Shown here piece after piece: positions 1 to 7,631 of a stretch of 64,000 nucleotides of DNA. The notes under the pieces are model-generated. The model was not told the DNA's origin and searched no databases. It worked only from the letters and a program-made list of their open reading frames with translations. This DNA comes from RGIG426 sp045598065 (GTDB taxonomy: Bacteria; Bacillota; Clostridia; Oscillospirales; Acutalibacteraceae). Where the stretch lies: NCBI GenBank assembly GCA_045598065.1, contig JAZLLJ010000085.1, positions 1-64,000 on the forward strand, given 5' to 3'. Made by a program: the position numbers and the translations under genes. How positions within the stretch are numbered: the stretch's first letter is position 1; each line of letters starts with the position of its first letter.

Positions 1-851
1 TCGCCGTCCAGCACTTTGTAGTACGGAGAAGCGATCATTCCCATGCGCGCATACAGTTTGAAATACGCATCGCCGTATTTGGAATAGCGGTCACAAATCT
101 CGTTACATTCCCGTAATTTCGCAATATCCGCTTCCAACGCGGCTTTTTCTTCTTTTTCCTCCAACGTCAAGTTGGCTTTGCCGTTGTATTTCTCCACTTT
201 GGCGGTCAATTGCTCCAACCCGATGCCGCGACTTTTTAAGTCTTGCAGGAAATTGGACGTTTGAGTCGCCATAGCACTGACAAAGTGGATTTGCTCGTAG
301 TTGTCCACAATTTCCTCATCGGTCACTTCATGATCAAGGAAAGACAACGGATCGGCAGCCTCCCATTTGCGGAACATTTTCAGATAACAGTCGATGGCCT
401 CACTGCGGTGAGCAGACATATTGGTCATCACTTCATAAATGCGCTCATTTTCCGCCTGCACGGTTTTGTTATACGCCTCGATATCGGGAGTCATTTCCGC
501 TCCCTCTTTGGGGAAGGCGTACGTGCCCATCATAATGTCTTCCACGTACCGCAAACCGGTAGAAGGCACTTTTCCGGAATATTGACGATCCGCCAAACGG
601 CTGAACAACACCTCGCGAGCGCGATCGGTCAACGCCTTGCGCTTTGCCTGCTCTGCTTCGGGGATTTTCTGGAACTCGCCGAATTGGCGGTCCTCCGGAA
701 TTTGGCGCACAAATTCCTCATAAATCTCCTCGGTAGTGGACGGCACGTCCTGCCACTTTGCGCGCATCGCTTTCATATACTCGTTGCGCGTCGGATATTT
801 TTTTCTCCAATACTCCGAAACATAATAAGCAAACAATTGTTGATAGTTCAT
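1..851 (-). CDS. Unknown protein, 3' end outside window
   Basis: An open frame runs from an ATG at 851 off the left edge, giving about 283 visible residues. A ribosome site (AGAAGGGA) lies 5 nt upstream of the ATG. The product starts MNYQQLFAYYVSEYW and is hydrophilic and rich in Glu, Lys, Arg and Tyr. It has no signal peptide or membrane segment, and a helical charged stretch around residues 210-250 could be a coiled coil. I do not recognise a family and assign no function. The frame has no internal stop and no overlap with better-supported genes, so it is very probably real. Confidence 0.8.
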   Translation of the reverse strand, partial: MNYQQLFAYYVSEYWRKKYPTRNEYMKAMRAKWQDVPSTTEEIYEEFVRQIPEDRQFGEFQKIPEAEQAKRKALTDRAREVLFSRLADRQYSGKVPSTGLRYVEDIMMGTYAFPKEGAEMTPDIEAYNKTVQAENERIYEVMTNMSAHRSEAIDCYLKMFRKWEAADPLSFLDHEVTDEEIVDNYEQIHFVSAMATQTSNFLQDLKSRGIGLEQLTAKVEKYNGKANLTLEEKEEKAALEADIAKLRECNEICDRYSKYGDAYFKLYARMGMIASPYYKVLDG

Positions 852-983
852 AAAATCCCTTCTTCCGCTTTTTTCGATAGTTGCGTTCACCCATAATACC
901 CCGAAACTCCGTAAAAAATTACATCGGATTTCGGTTTTTCTTATATATGGCTTTATTGTAATATATTTCTGCGGTTTTTGCAA

Positions 984-1010
984 CAAAAAAAGAGGGCGAC
1001 CGCCCTCTTT
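984..1010 (-). terminator. Rho-independent terminator of the HTH-SOR gene
   Basis: Stem AGAGGGC/GCCCTCT (991-1008), followed on the minus strand by TTTTTTTGTTG. It sits 12 nt past the stop of the leftward gene ending at 1022. Confidence 0.8.
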
Positions 1011-1021
1011 CTCGTTGCCGG

Positions 1022-1603
1022 TTACAGTTTTTGTTTCAAAAGTCCGTGCTTTGTGCAGTAGGTATACAAAATCCCGTGTCCTCGCCGCGGAAACCGTGCC
1101 TGTGCCGCGCCTTCGGGATACCATTTAACAAGCGTTACTCGCTCGCTTTGCACCAACGCCGCAAATGACAAAAAATGACCTTTTTCCATCGGATGTGCGC
1201 TCTCCGAAAACCACTCGTCTTCCACCGGTATCACCGAAAGGCGATGCTCCTCGTCCGCCTCTTTTGCCACGAGCGGCGGCAACGTTATTCCGCAACAAGA
1301 CACGGCGATTTCCCCCACGCTATGCACAATATTGCCGCAAACGGGACAAACGTAAAATTTGGTTTTCATCATATTGGCGGCGCGATTGCTATTTTTTACC
1401 GTCTCACCGGAAAACAACTCCGTTACCGAAAGCGACAACGCCGCCGCCAGCGGCTCAAAAAGCGATACGTCGGGGAGTCCGGCGCCCGTCTCCCATTTGG
1501 AGACCGCTTTGGCGGTCACACCGACTGTTTCCGCCAACTGCGCTTGTGTCAACCCTTTTTCTTCTCGCTTTTTGCGAATGATTTCGCCGATTTCGTTATG
1601 CAT
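1022..1603 (-). CDS. XRE-type HTH fused to a desulfoferrodoxin-like superoxide reductase domain
   Basis: 193 residues in two parts. Residues 4-62 form a Cro/CI-type helix-turn-helix (LTQAQLAETVGV, then KAVSKWETG). Residues 82-193 look like a complete desulfoferrodoxin. A rubredoxin-like centre carries C86, C89 and the adjacent pair C103-C104. The catalytic Fe(His)4Cys site is matched by H120, H137 (in AHPM), H143, C183 and H186 (YCTKHGLL). The residue before H120 is Glu, where classical enzymes usually carry Lys. Known superoxide reductases reduce superoxide to peroxide. Proteins with this HTH-Dx-SOR layout are known in anaerobes, and whether they act as enzyme, sensor or both is not settled. 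The gene has its own promoter and terminator. Start ATG is preceded by GAGGAAACGGT. Confidence 0.85.
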   Translation of the reverse strand: MHNEIGEIIRKKREEKGLTQAQLAETVGVTAKAVSKWETGAGLPDVSLFEPLAAALSLSVTELFSGETVKNSNRAANMMKTKFYVCPVCGNIVHSVGEIAVSCCGITLPPLVAKEADEEHRLSVIPVEDEWFSESAHPMEKGHFLSFAALVQSERVTLVKWYPEGAAQARFPRRGHGILYTYCTKHGLLKQKL

Positions 1604-1635
1604 ACCGTTTCCTCGTTTCTTCGGTCGTTACGTCC

Positions 1636-1664
1636 AGTATACCTGTAAACCCCACCGCCGTCAA
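1636..1664 (-). promoter_or_regulatory. Promoter of the HTH-SOR gene
   Basis: Minus-strand -35 TTGACG (1664-1659), 17 nt, -10 TATACT (1641-1636), about 33 nt before the ATG. Confidence 0.75.
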
Positions 1665-1683
1665 TCCACGAAACGTAGATTTT

Positions 1684-1734
1684 TAACGCTCTTGTGTAAG
1701 CGAGAAGCCACAAGTCGTCACAGAATTTGCTCGC
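1684..1734 (+). repeat. 51-nt dispersed element, copy 1
   Basis: It begins TAACGCTCTTGTGTAAG and ends TCACAGAATTTGCTCGC, with 17 variable bases between. The same frame of 17+17+17 occurs at 53910-53960. It lies between the HTH-SOR promoter and the tRNA-Pro promoter. GCGAG at the start of the middle part can pair with CTCGC at the end. Function unknown. Confidence 0.7.
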
Positions 1735-1751
1735 CGGAGATTAAAAAACCG

Positions 1752-1780
1752 TTGATTATTTTCTCTTTGTGTGCTATACT
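1752..1780 (+). promoter_or_regulatory. Probable tRNA-Pro promoter
   Basis: -35 TTGATT (1752-1757), 17 nt, -10 TATACT (1775-1780). The tRNA begins about 58 nt further on, so a 5' leader containing the 1804-1831 repeat would be removed by RNase P. Confidence 0.65.
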
Positions 1781-1803
1781 GAATGTCGCCCACTTTTTTA
1801 CTT

Positions 1804-1831
1804 CTTCACTATTCACTCTTATTTCTTACTT
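1804..1831 (+). repeat. 28-nt repeat, copy 1
   Basis: CTTCACTATTCACT followed by CTTATTTCTTACTT. A copy with one mismatch lies at 9392-9419. It sits just before tRNA-Pro. Confidence 0.65.
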
Positions 1832-1838
1832 CAAGTTT

Positions 1839-1914
1839 CGGGGTGTAGCGCAGTTGGTAGCGCGCTTGCTTTGGGAGCAAGATGCCGCGAGTTCGAGTCT
1901 CGCCACTCCGACCA
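1839..1914 (+). tRNA. tRNA-Pro(TGG)
   Basis: 76-nt cloverleaf: acceptor CGGGGTG/CACTCCG, anticodon stem CTTGC/GCAAG with loop TTTGGGA (anticodon TGG), T-arm GCGAG-TTCGAGT-CTCGC, and an encoded CCA end. Confidence 0.95.
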
Positions 1915-1945
1915 AACATCCCACCTTTCGGTGGGATGTTTTTTA
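1915..1945 (+). terminator. tRNA-Pro terminator
   Basis: Hairpin ACATCCCACC-TTTC-GGTGGGATGT followed by TTTTTT, directly after the tRNA CCA. Confidence 0.9.
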
Positions 1946-1999
1946 TTGACGGAAACCGAGCGGTGCGATATAATGGAAAAAGTTCGGGGAGGTGGCAAC

Positions 2000-2713
2000 G
2001 TGCAAATTTTTGTTCCGTCTTATTACCAAAATTTCCGCTGTATCGCCGGCAACTGCCTCCACACCTGCTGTGTCGGGTGGGAAATCGACGTAGACGAAGA
2101 GAGTTTGCCCCGTTTCGCCGCCGATCCGCTCGTGTCGCCACATCTCGAAACCGGCAATCCGCCGCACATTCGTCTTCTTCCCGGTGAGCGGTGTCCGTTT
2201 TTGCGAAGCGATGGGCTGTGCGAAATGATTTTGCAAAACGGCGAACAAAGCCTTTGTCAAATTTGCCGCGACCATCCGCGCTTTCGTAATTATTGGTCAA
2301 CGCGCGTAGAAATCGGTCTCGGCCTTGTATGCGAAGAGGCGGCACGGCTGATTTTAAGCGAAACCGAGCCGATGGCGCTTGTCCCTCTCGGCAACGATAA
2401 AAACAAGGAAACCCAACCGGACGATGCCGAGCGGTGGCTGTTTGATTTGCGGAGCGACCTGCTTTCCGGCATCACCGAAACCGGACCGCGAGCACGGCTT
2501 TTGGAATATCTGATTTTTCGCCATTTGGGAAACGCCCTCTACGATGACCGTGTTGAAGAGCGCCTCGCGTTTATTGAAACCGCCTTTGCCGAAATCACCG
2601 CCCAATGGGACAAAACCGACGGCTCTCTCGCGGCGATTGCCGAGGTGGCGCGCGCGTGGTCCTATGACGTGGAATACGATGACGAGGCACTGGAAATGCG
2701 GCTGAAAGGATGA
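2000..2713 (+). CDS. FliB-family (lysine-N-methylase-like) cysteine-rich protein
   Basis: 237 residues. The N-terminal half resembles the FliB/flagellin lysine-N-methylase family: conserved cysteines at about 14, 19, 23-24, 65, 74, 86, 89 and 111 in the settings NFRCIAGNC, CCVGWEID, CPFL, LCQICRDHPRF and GLGLVCEEAARLIL. Such clusters are thought to bind metal or Fe-S. FliB methylates flagellin in Salmonella, but no flagellar genes are visible here, so the substrate is unknown. The open frame extends back through tRNA-Pro. I chose GTG at 2000 because GGGGAGG lies 8 nt upstream, whereas the ATG at 1973 has no ribosome site. It is short for the family, whose members are often longer. Confidence 0.75.
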   Translation: MQIFVPSYYQNFRCIAGNCLHTCCVGWEIDVDEESLPRFAADPLVSPHLETGNPPHIRLLPGERCPFLRSDGLCEMILQNGEQSLCQICRDHPRFRNYWSTRVEIGLGLVCEEAARLILSETEPMALVPLGNDKNKETQPDDAERWLFDLRSDLLSGITETGPRARLLEYLIFRHLGNALYDDRVEERLAFIETAFAEITAQWDKTDGSLAAIAEVARAWSYDVEYDDEALEMRLKG

Positions 2714-2749
2714 TTTCTCACCGCAAATCAAAGATTTTTCCTTTTTTTG

Positions 2750-2778
2750 TTGATTTTTCTGTAGAATCGGCGTATAAT
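2750..2778 (+). promoter_or_regulatory. Promoter of the zinc-ribbon membrane protein
   Basis: -35 TTGATT (2750-2755), 17 nt, -10 TATAAT (2773-2778). Confidence 0.8.
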
Positions 2779-2832
2779 AGAGACAATCTATCGGCAGACC
2801 GGTGTCTGCCCACACGAAATGGAGGCATACGA

Positions 2833-3606
2833 ATGATTTGTAACAACTGTGGTAAAACCCTCCCGGACGGTTCCGCTTTCTGTGACGGTTGCGGTGCATC
2901 TCTTGCAAACGGCATCCCGGCGCAGCCGCCGGTACAACCCAACTACCAGCCGTATCCGCCGGCACAACCCAACTATCCGCCCTATCCGCCCCAGCAGATG
3001 TATTATGCTCCGCCGGATCCCACGTTTTCCAACTTCTTTACGACGTTGAAAGGCATTTTCTCCCGTAATGCAGTTGTTGCCGTGGCGAACAGCGCAAAGA
3101 GCACCACGAACGAGTGGATTCTTTCTTTGATTGCGTTTGTTCTGCTGTTCGGTTTAAGCCCCATGCTGTTCCTTATGGAAGAAGTGAACGGCGCTTTGGG
3201 CGGCCTCTTGAAAGTGGATGCCAACGGCAAAGTGTTCTTGTTTGCCGCTTTGTTGGGCCTTTTGGCAGTTACCGCCTCGGTCCTCACCATTTACGGTTTC
3301 GTGAAAGGTGTGTATCGCAAAGCCATTTCTCCCATCCAAGTGCTGAATATGGTAGGCGCTTCCACAATGCCCCTCTCCCTGGCGCTTATCTTCAATATGA
3401 TCAACGGCTTGTTCGGCGGCTTCGGTCTCGGTTTGGCCATTGTCCTTCTCGCCATCGCCACCATGATGTGCGCGCTGCTCGCGTATGAGGGCATGCAAAG
3501 CTTTGAGCCGCTCGGCTTCAAACCGCTGTTTGCGTTTATCGGCTCCTGCTCCACGGTAACGATTATTATCGTGCTGTTCGGCTGGCTGTTCACGAAAGCC
3601 CTCTGA
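2833..3606 (+). CDS. Zinc-ribbon Yip1-like membrane protein
   Basis: 257 residues. An N-terminal zinc ribbon has C3, C6, C17 and C20 (CNNCGKTL, FCDGCGASL). A Pro/Gln/Tyr-rich linker with repeated QPNY(P/Q)PYPP units follows (about 30-60), then a hydrophobic C-terminal domain with about five membrane segments (roughly 105-257). The layout matches the YIP1-domain proteins common in Firmicutes, whose molecular role is unknown. Start ATG at 2833 has GGAGG 7 nt upstream; the frame is open further back but without a ribosome site. It has its own promoter. Confidence 0.75.
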   Translation: MICNNCGKTLPDGSAFCDGCGASLANGIPAQPPVQPNYQPYPPAQPNYPPYPPQQMYYAPPDPTFSNFFTTLKGIFSRNAVVAVANSAKSTTNEWILSLIAFVLLFGLSPMLFLMEEVNGALGGLLKVDANGKVFLFAALLGLLAVTASVLTIYGFVKGVYRKAISPIQVLNMVGASTMPLSLALIFNMINGLFGGFGLGLAIVLLAIATMMCALLAYEGMQSFEPLGFKPLFAFIGSCSTVTIIIVLFGWLFTKAL

Positions 3607-3686
3607 TACTTCCGCAAATTCTTCGCATTTCCGTTGTCCCTTACAGCGTTGCGCTGTGAAAATAAAGAGAAAAGAGGAACAAGAAA

Positions 3687-4052
3687 ATGGGCAAATTTGT
3701 TATCAAAGAAGCCAAAACCGGCTTCAAATTCGACCTGAAAGCCGGCAACGGCGAAGTTATCGCCAGTTCGCAGGTGTACGCGTCCGAGGCTTCCTGCAAA
3801 AACGGTATTGAGAGCGTTCGCGCCAACTGCGCCGCCGCCGTGGAAGACCAGACCGTCGAAGGTTTCGAGACTCTTAAACACCCGAAATACGAACTGTATA
3901 CCGACAAAGGCGGCGAATTCCGCTTCCGTTTGAAAGCCAAAAACGGCGAGATCATCGCCACTTCCGAAGGCTACAAAACCAAAGCCTCCTGCCAAAACGG
4001 TATCGCCAGCGTGGGCAAAAACGCTCCCGATGCCGACGTGGTGAAAGAGTAA
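3687..4052 (+). CDS. YegP-family (DUF1508) tandem-repeat protein
   Basis: 121 residues built of two copies of the YegP/DUF1508 fold. Repeat 1 (about 1-52) contains FDLKAGNGEVIASSQVY and CKNGIESVRANC. Repeat 2 (about 63-115) contains FRLKAKNGEIIATSEGYKT and CQNGIASVGKNA. The two-repeat form is usual for the family. It is a small soluble protein of unknown biochemical role. AGAGGAAC precedes the ATG by 5 nt. No promoter of its own is obvious, so it may be read from the promoter at 2750 together with the zinc-ribbon gene. Confidence 0.85.
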   Translation: MGKFVIKEAKTGFKFDLKAGNGEVIASSQVYASEASCKNGIESVRANCAAAVEDQTVEGFETLKHPKYELYTDKGGEFRFRLKAKNGEIIATSEGYKTKASCQNGIASVGKNAPDADVVKE

Positions 4053-4066
4053 GTTTTAACACACAA

Positions 4067-4096
4067 AAAGACCGGTACGACGTACCGGTCTTTTTT
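4067..4096 (+). terminator. Terminator after the YegP-family gene
   Basis: Near-perfect inverted repeat AAGACCGGTACG/ACGTACCGGTCTT followed by TTTTTTG. Confidence 0.9.
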
Positions 4097-4105
4097 GTTT
4101 ACAAG

Positions 4106-4144
4106 AAAAGGGCCGGCGACCGGTGTTGTCGGCGGCCCTTTTTT
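4106..4144 (-). terminator. Terminator at the end of the permease remnant
   Basis: Inverted repeat AAAAGGGCCG...CGGCCCTTTT lying just past the stop of the leftward uracil-permease fragment. The T run is present on both strands. Confidence 0.75.
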
Positions 4145-4174
4145 GAGGCAGGTATTCGCCAAATTTTCCGCAGA

Positions 4175-4405
4175 TTATTCGGCTTTGTCCGCTTTCTTAG
4201 AAAGAACCAAGTTCGCGATGATGCCAAGGATAAGCGAGCAGGCAACCGCCGTCAGCGTGACTTTGCCGAAGGTGAGGGCCAGGCCGCCCACGCCGCAGAT
4301 GAGGATGATGGACACCACAAACAGGTTGCGGTTGTCATCGAGGTCCACTTTCTGAATCATTTTAAGACCGGACACGGCGATGAAACCGTACAGCGTGATA
4401 CGCAC
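4175..4405 (-). pseudogene. uraA: C-terminal remnant of a uracil/xanthine permease
   Basis: 76 residues that resemble only the last part of a UraA-type nucleobase:cation symporter: LYGFIAVSGLKMIQKVDLDD, then NRNLFVVSIILICGVGG and a final hydrophobic segment. Full-length members have about 420-450 residues. The matching reading frame meets a stop (TGA) just upstream, and nothing permease-like is found between 4406 and 4619, so the N-terminal 80% is gone. No ribosome site precedes the nominal ATG. It is best read as a decayed gene whose terminator survives. A functional microprotein cannot be excluded but is unlikely. Confidence 0.7.
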
Positions 4406-4567
4406 GGCGTTATAGTAGGATCAGAAAAAACGCCTCGCCGACCTTGCAGGATCGAAACTAAAGGTTTTTTTACTGTCTCCATTCTACCATATCCTTTTCA
4501 TTCTATAAAGACTCTTTTTCGATGTTTTTTGGCTCTTTTTGATTTTTGCCGTCTTCACGAAACCATA

Positions 4568-4596
4568 TTTACAATTACTCACAACTGTGATAAAAT
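4568..4596 (+). promoter_or_regulatory. Promoter of the GtrII-like gene
   Basis: -35 TTTACA (4568-4573), 17 nt, -10 TAAAAT (4591-4596). Confidence 0.6.
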
Positions 4597-4619
4597 GAAC
4601 AGAAAAAGGGGGAATGAAC

Positions 4620-6215
4620 ATGGAAAAAGCACAATCCAAATTCCGCTTAAAACCGTATTTGCTCCTTTGGCTCTCAACGTTTGCCGTCGGTGCTCTTGTT
4701 TATGTTCCTTTATACACCACTTCGCTGACCAACGATTATGACGGCTTATGGAAATCGTCTCTCTTTTTTGCAGATCGATGGGAAGTGTCTATCGGCCGCT
4801 GGTTTTGGCCCGTATTAGACACTCTTCGCCAGGGATACGCCGGCAGCCTTTTCAACTCTCTTTTGATGCTGGTACTGATTGCCTGCGGCGCGGTGGTACT
4901 TTTTGACTGCTTCGGCTTTGTCGGCAAACGCCGCACCTATTTGTATGCCGCCCTCGTCCCCGTCAGTGTTACGGTCTGCGCTCAGCTTTCTTACCGCCAC
5001 ATGGCACCCACATTCGGATTGGGATTTTTTCTTTCCGTCTTGGCCGTTTGGTTGTTGACAAGCGAAGACACTCCACGAGTATTCAGCAAAAACAAGCTGT
5101 TTTCCGTTCTCGCTCTCACCCTTTCTCTCGGACTGTATCAGGCCTTTCTCGGTGTGTATTGCGTCGTTTTGCTCATCGTATTTCTCTGCCGTGTATGCTC
5201 TTTTGAAAAGCCGTCGCCGCCGTGGGTGTTTCTTTTGGGCGGAGGCGCTTGCCTCGTTGTTGCCTGTTGTGTTTATAAACTTCTGTGGAGCGCCGCATTG
5301 TTTTTTACCGGCATCCCCTCTTCGGACTATATGGCTGCAAGTTCGGTGTCTTTCGTTTCCATCTTTTTAGCCTTACCTCAACGATTCATCGACACCTATC
5401 GTATCTTCTTTGATTATTTTTTCAACAACGCGATACATCACAATCTGCTTCAAGGGGAAATCCTTTATTTCGTTCTTCTGGGGCTGCTGTTTTCGTTACC
5501 GCTTTTTTGTGCCCTCTCCTTTTTTGCAAAGAAAAAGCACACAGCAGGTCTTTCTATGTTGCTGTTTGCTCTTCTCCCTCCTGCCGTGTGCGCAGAACTA
5601 TTACTGGCGTCCAAAGCAGGGCTGTCGGTGCAAATGACTTCCTCGCTCTCCCTTATCATTCCTCTCCTGTTGGTTTTTGCCGATGTTTTCTTAACAAACC
5701 AAAAAGCAGAAACAATACGGGTTAAACAAGTTTTACGCTTTTTTGCTCCCATAATAGCCGCCGTCGTGCTGTTCGGCAATACCTATATGGTGGGAATTGA
5801 TTTGGAAGTTATGTCTGCAGGCCGCGATGCCACCGAAACGTTGCTAACTTCTGCATATCAAACGCTTATTCAATCGGATCCCACTTTGGAAAACGACTAT
5901 GTGTTTATGGGCGTCCTTTCCGAAAATCCTCTGTTTGCAAAAAGTCCCTTGTGGGAACGCGCAAACAAGTATGCGCGGTACGGCCATTGGTGGTGCGATT
6001 GTGGGCATAATTGCCGCCTTTCCTATAACGGCGTCTTTCGAAATATGGGCGTTGCCCTTGAAATTCCTCCGGAAAGCGACACTTTCTATGAAGAAGTTCT
6101 CTTCTCCGATACCATAGAAAATATGCCCGTCTATCCTGCGGACGGATCCATTCAAAAAATCGGCGACTATACCGTTGTAAAGATGTCCGACACACTGTAT
6201 TCTCCCTTTGAATAA
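4620..6215 (+). CDS. GtrII-like polytopic glucosyltransferase-domain protein
   Basis: 531 residues, mostly hydrophobic, with about 10-12 membrane segments and a soluble C-terminal part (about 400-531). The N-terminal signature NDYDGLWKSSLF, DRWEVSIGRWFWPVLDTL and the following hydrophobic block match the GtrII-type glucosyltransferase-domain family, which glycosylates surface polymers in other bacteria. Asp residues in the first outer loop (NDYD) fit a GT-C-like active site. Start at 4620 is preferred over the in-frame ATG at 4614, because the AAAAAGGGGG ribosome site is too close to the latter. The gene is monocistronic between its promoter and the terminator at 6219. Substrate unknown. Confidence 0.7.
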   Translation: MEKAQSKFRLKPYLLLWLSTFAVGALVYVPLYTTSLTNDYDGLWKSSLFFADRWEVSIGRWFWPVLDTLRQGYAGSLFNSLLMLVLIACGAVVLFDCFGFVGKRRTYLYAALVPVSVTVCAQLSYRHMAPTFGLGFFLSVLAVWLLTSEDTPRVFSKNKLFSVLALTLSLGLYQAFLGVYCVVLLIVFLCRVCSFEKPSPPWVFLLGGGACLVVACCVYKLLWSAALFFTGIPSSDYMAASSVSFVSIFLALPQRFIDTYRIFFDYFFNNAIHHNLLQGEILYFVLLGLLFSLPLFCALSFFAKKKHTAGLSMLLFALLPPAVCAELLLASKAGLSVQMTSSLSLIIPLLLVFADVFLTNQKAETIRVKQVLRFFAPIIAAVVLFGNTYMVGIDLEVMSAGRDATETLLTSAYQTLIQSDPTLENDYVFMGVLSENPLFAKSPLWERANKYARYGHWWCDCGHNCRLSYNGVFRNMGVALEIPPESDTFYEEVLFSDTIENMPVYPADGSIQKIGDYTVVKMSDTLYSPFE

Positions 6216-6218
6216 ACA

Positions 6219-6250
6219 AAACCCCGGTCAGCCGACCGGGGTTTTGTTTT
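6219..6250. terminator. Bidirectional terminator
   Basis: Inverted repeat AAAACCCCGGTC/GACCGGGGTTTT with T runs on both strands. It separates the converging GtrII-like and PFL genes. Confidence 0.9.
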
Positions 6251-6256
6251 GTTGTT

Positions 6257-7621
6257 TTAGTTTTTAAGACTTTGCAAGGGCGCAGGGATGCGGCCGCCGC
6301 GACCAATGAATTTCGCCGGGGAGGCGGTGTTGACTTTCATCACCGGACCGGCGCCGAGCAAGCCGCCGAACGACAACTCCTCGCCCACCGTTTTTCCGAT
6401 AGCCGGAATCAGGCGCACCGCGGTCGTTTTGCTGTTCACCATACCGATAGCGGCTTCATCCGCAATAATGCCGGAAAGCACTTCTGCCGGCGTATCGCCG
6501 GGGACGTTGATCATATCAAGCCCGACCGAGCAAACAGCGGTCATCGCTTCCAATTTTTCAATCGTCAGCGTACCGGCGCGTGCGGCATCGATCATACCGG
6601 CATCTTCCGTCACCGGAATAAACGCGCCGGAAAGGCCGCCCACGTGGGATGACGCCATCACACCGCCTTTTTTTACTGCATCGTTAAGAAGCGCGAGCGC
6701 CGCTGTGGTGCCGCAGGCACCGCACTGTTCAAGGCCCATTTCTTCGAGAATATGCGCCACCGAGTCGCCCACCGCCGGTGTCGGTGCGAGCGACAAATCG
6801 ACAATGCCGAACGGCACGTCAAGGCGTTTGGAGGCTTCACTGGCAATCAGTTGTCCCATACGGGTGATCTTGAACGCGGTGCGCTTGACCATATCCGCCA
6901 CCGCGGTCAAATCGCCGCCATCCATTTTGGCAAGCGCCGCGCGCACCACACCCGGGCCGGAAACACCGACGTTAATGACGGTATCCGGTTCACCCGGACC
7001 GTGGAATGCACCTGCCATAAACGGGTTGTCCTCCGGCGCGTTACAGAACACCACAAGTTTCGCCGCACCAATGCAGTTGCGGTCGGCGGTCAGCTCCGCT
7101 GTCTCGCGAATGACGCGGCCCATCCGCGCCACGGCATCCATATTAATGCCGGTTTTGGTGGAGCCGATGTTGACCGACGAACAAACGAAATCCGTCTCGG
7201 CAAGCGCCTGCGGAATGGCATCGATGAGTTCCGAGTCACCCGGGCCGAAACCTTTATGCACGAGTGCGGAAAACCCGCCTAAAAAGTTGACACCGCAGGT
7301 TTTCGCCGCGCGATCCAGCGTTTTGGCAAGTGCGAGCGGATCGCGGTTTTCGCACGCAGCAAGCACCATCGCCGCCGGCGTGATAGAAATGCGTTTGTTG
7401 ATAATCGGAATCCCGTATTCCCGTTCCAATTTTTCGCCGGTCGCCACCAAATGCTCTGCTTTGCGCGTAATTTTGTCGTACACGCGCTGCATCATTTTCT
7501 CGGACGAACTGTCACAGCAGTCAAGCAGCGAAATGCCCATCGTAATGGTACGAATATCCAGGTTTTCGTCCTGGATCATCGTAATCGTTTCAAGAATATC
7601 CTTTGTGTTAATCGTATGCAT
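6257..7621 (-). CDS. PFL family protein (UPF0210)
   Basis: 454 residues, the usual full length of the PFL/UPF0210 family. The sequence is collinear from MHTINTKDILETI through SSVNIGSTKTGINMDAV and GLDMINVPGDT to the C-terminal GRGGRIPAPLQSLKN. The fold is related to glycyl-radical enzymes, but no substrate is established. It follows an ACT-domain gene after a 10-nt gap, a pairing very widely conserved in Firmicutes and archaea; the ACT partner is presumed to bind an amino-acid-like effector. It ends at the bidirectional terminator at 6219. Confidence 0.9.
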   Translation of the reverse strand: MHTINTKDILETITMIQDENLDIRTITMGISLLDCCDSSSEKMMQRVYDKITRKAEHLVATGEKLEREYGIPIINKRISITPAAMVLAACENRDPLALAKTLDRAAKTCGVNFLGGFSALVHKGFGPGDSELIDAIPQALAETDFVCSSVNIGSTKTGINMDAVARMGRVIRETAELTADRNCIGAAKLVVFCNAPEDNPFMAGAFHGPGEPDTVINVGVSGPGVVRAALAKMDGGDLTAVADMVKRTAFKITRMGQLIASEASKRLDVPFGIVDLSLAPTPAVGDSVAHILEEMGLEQCGACGTTAALALLNDAVKKGGVMASSHVGGLSGAFIPVTEDAGMIDAARAGTLTIEKLEAMTAVCSVGLDMINVPGDTPAEVLSGIIADEAAIGMVNSKTTAVRLIPAIGKTVGEELSFGGLLGAGPVMKVNTASPAKFIGRGGRIPAPLQSLKN

Positions 7622-7631
7622 AGTCGTTCCC

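Noticed and set aside
1769..1999. Upstream extension of the FliB-like frame
   Set aside because: It would translate through tRNA-Pro and its terminator; the GTG at 2000 has the ribosome site.
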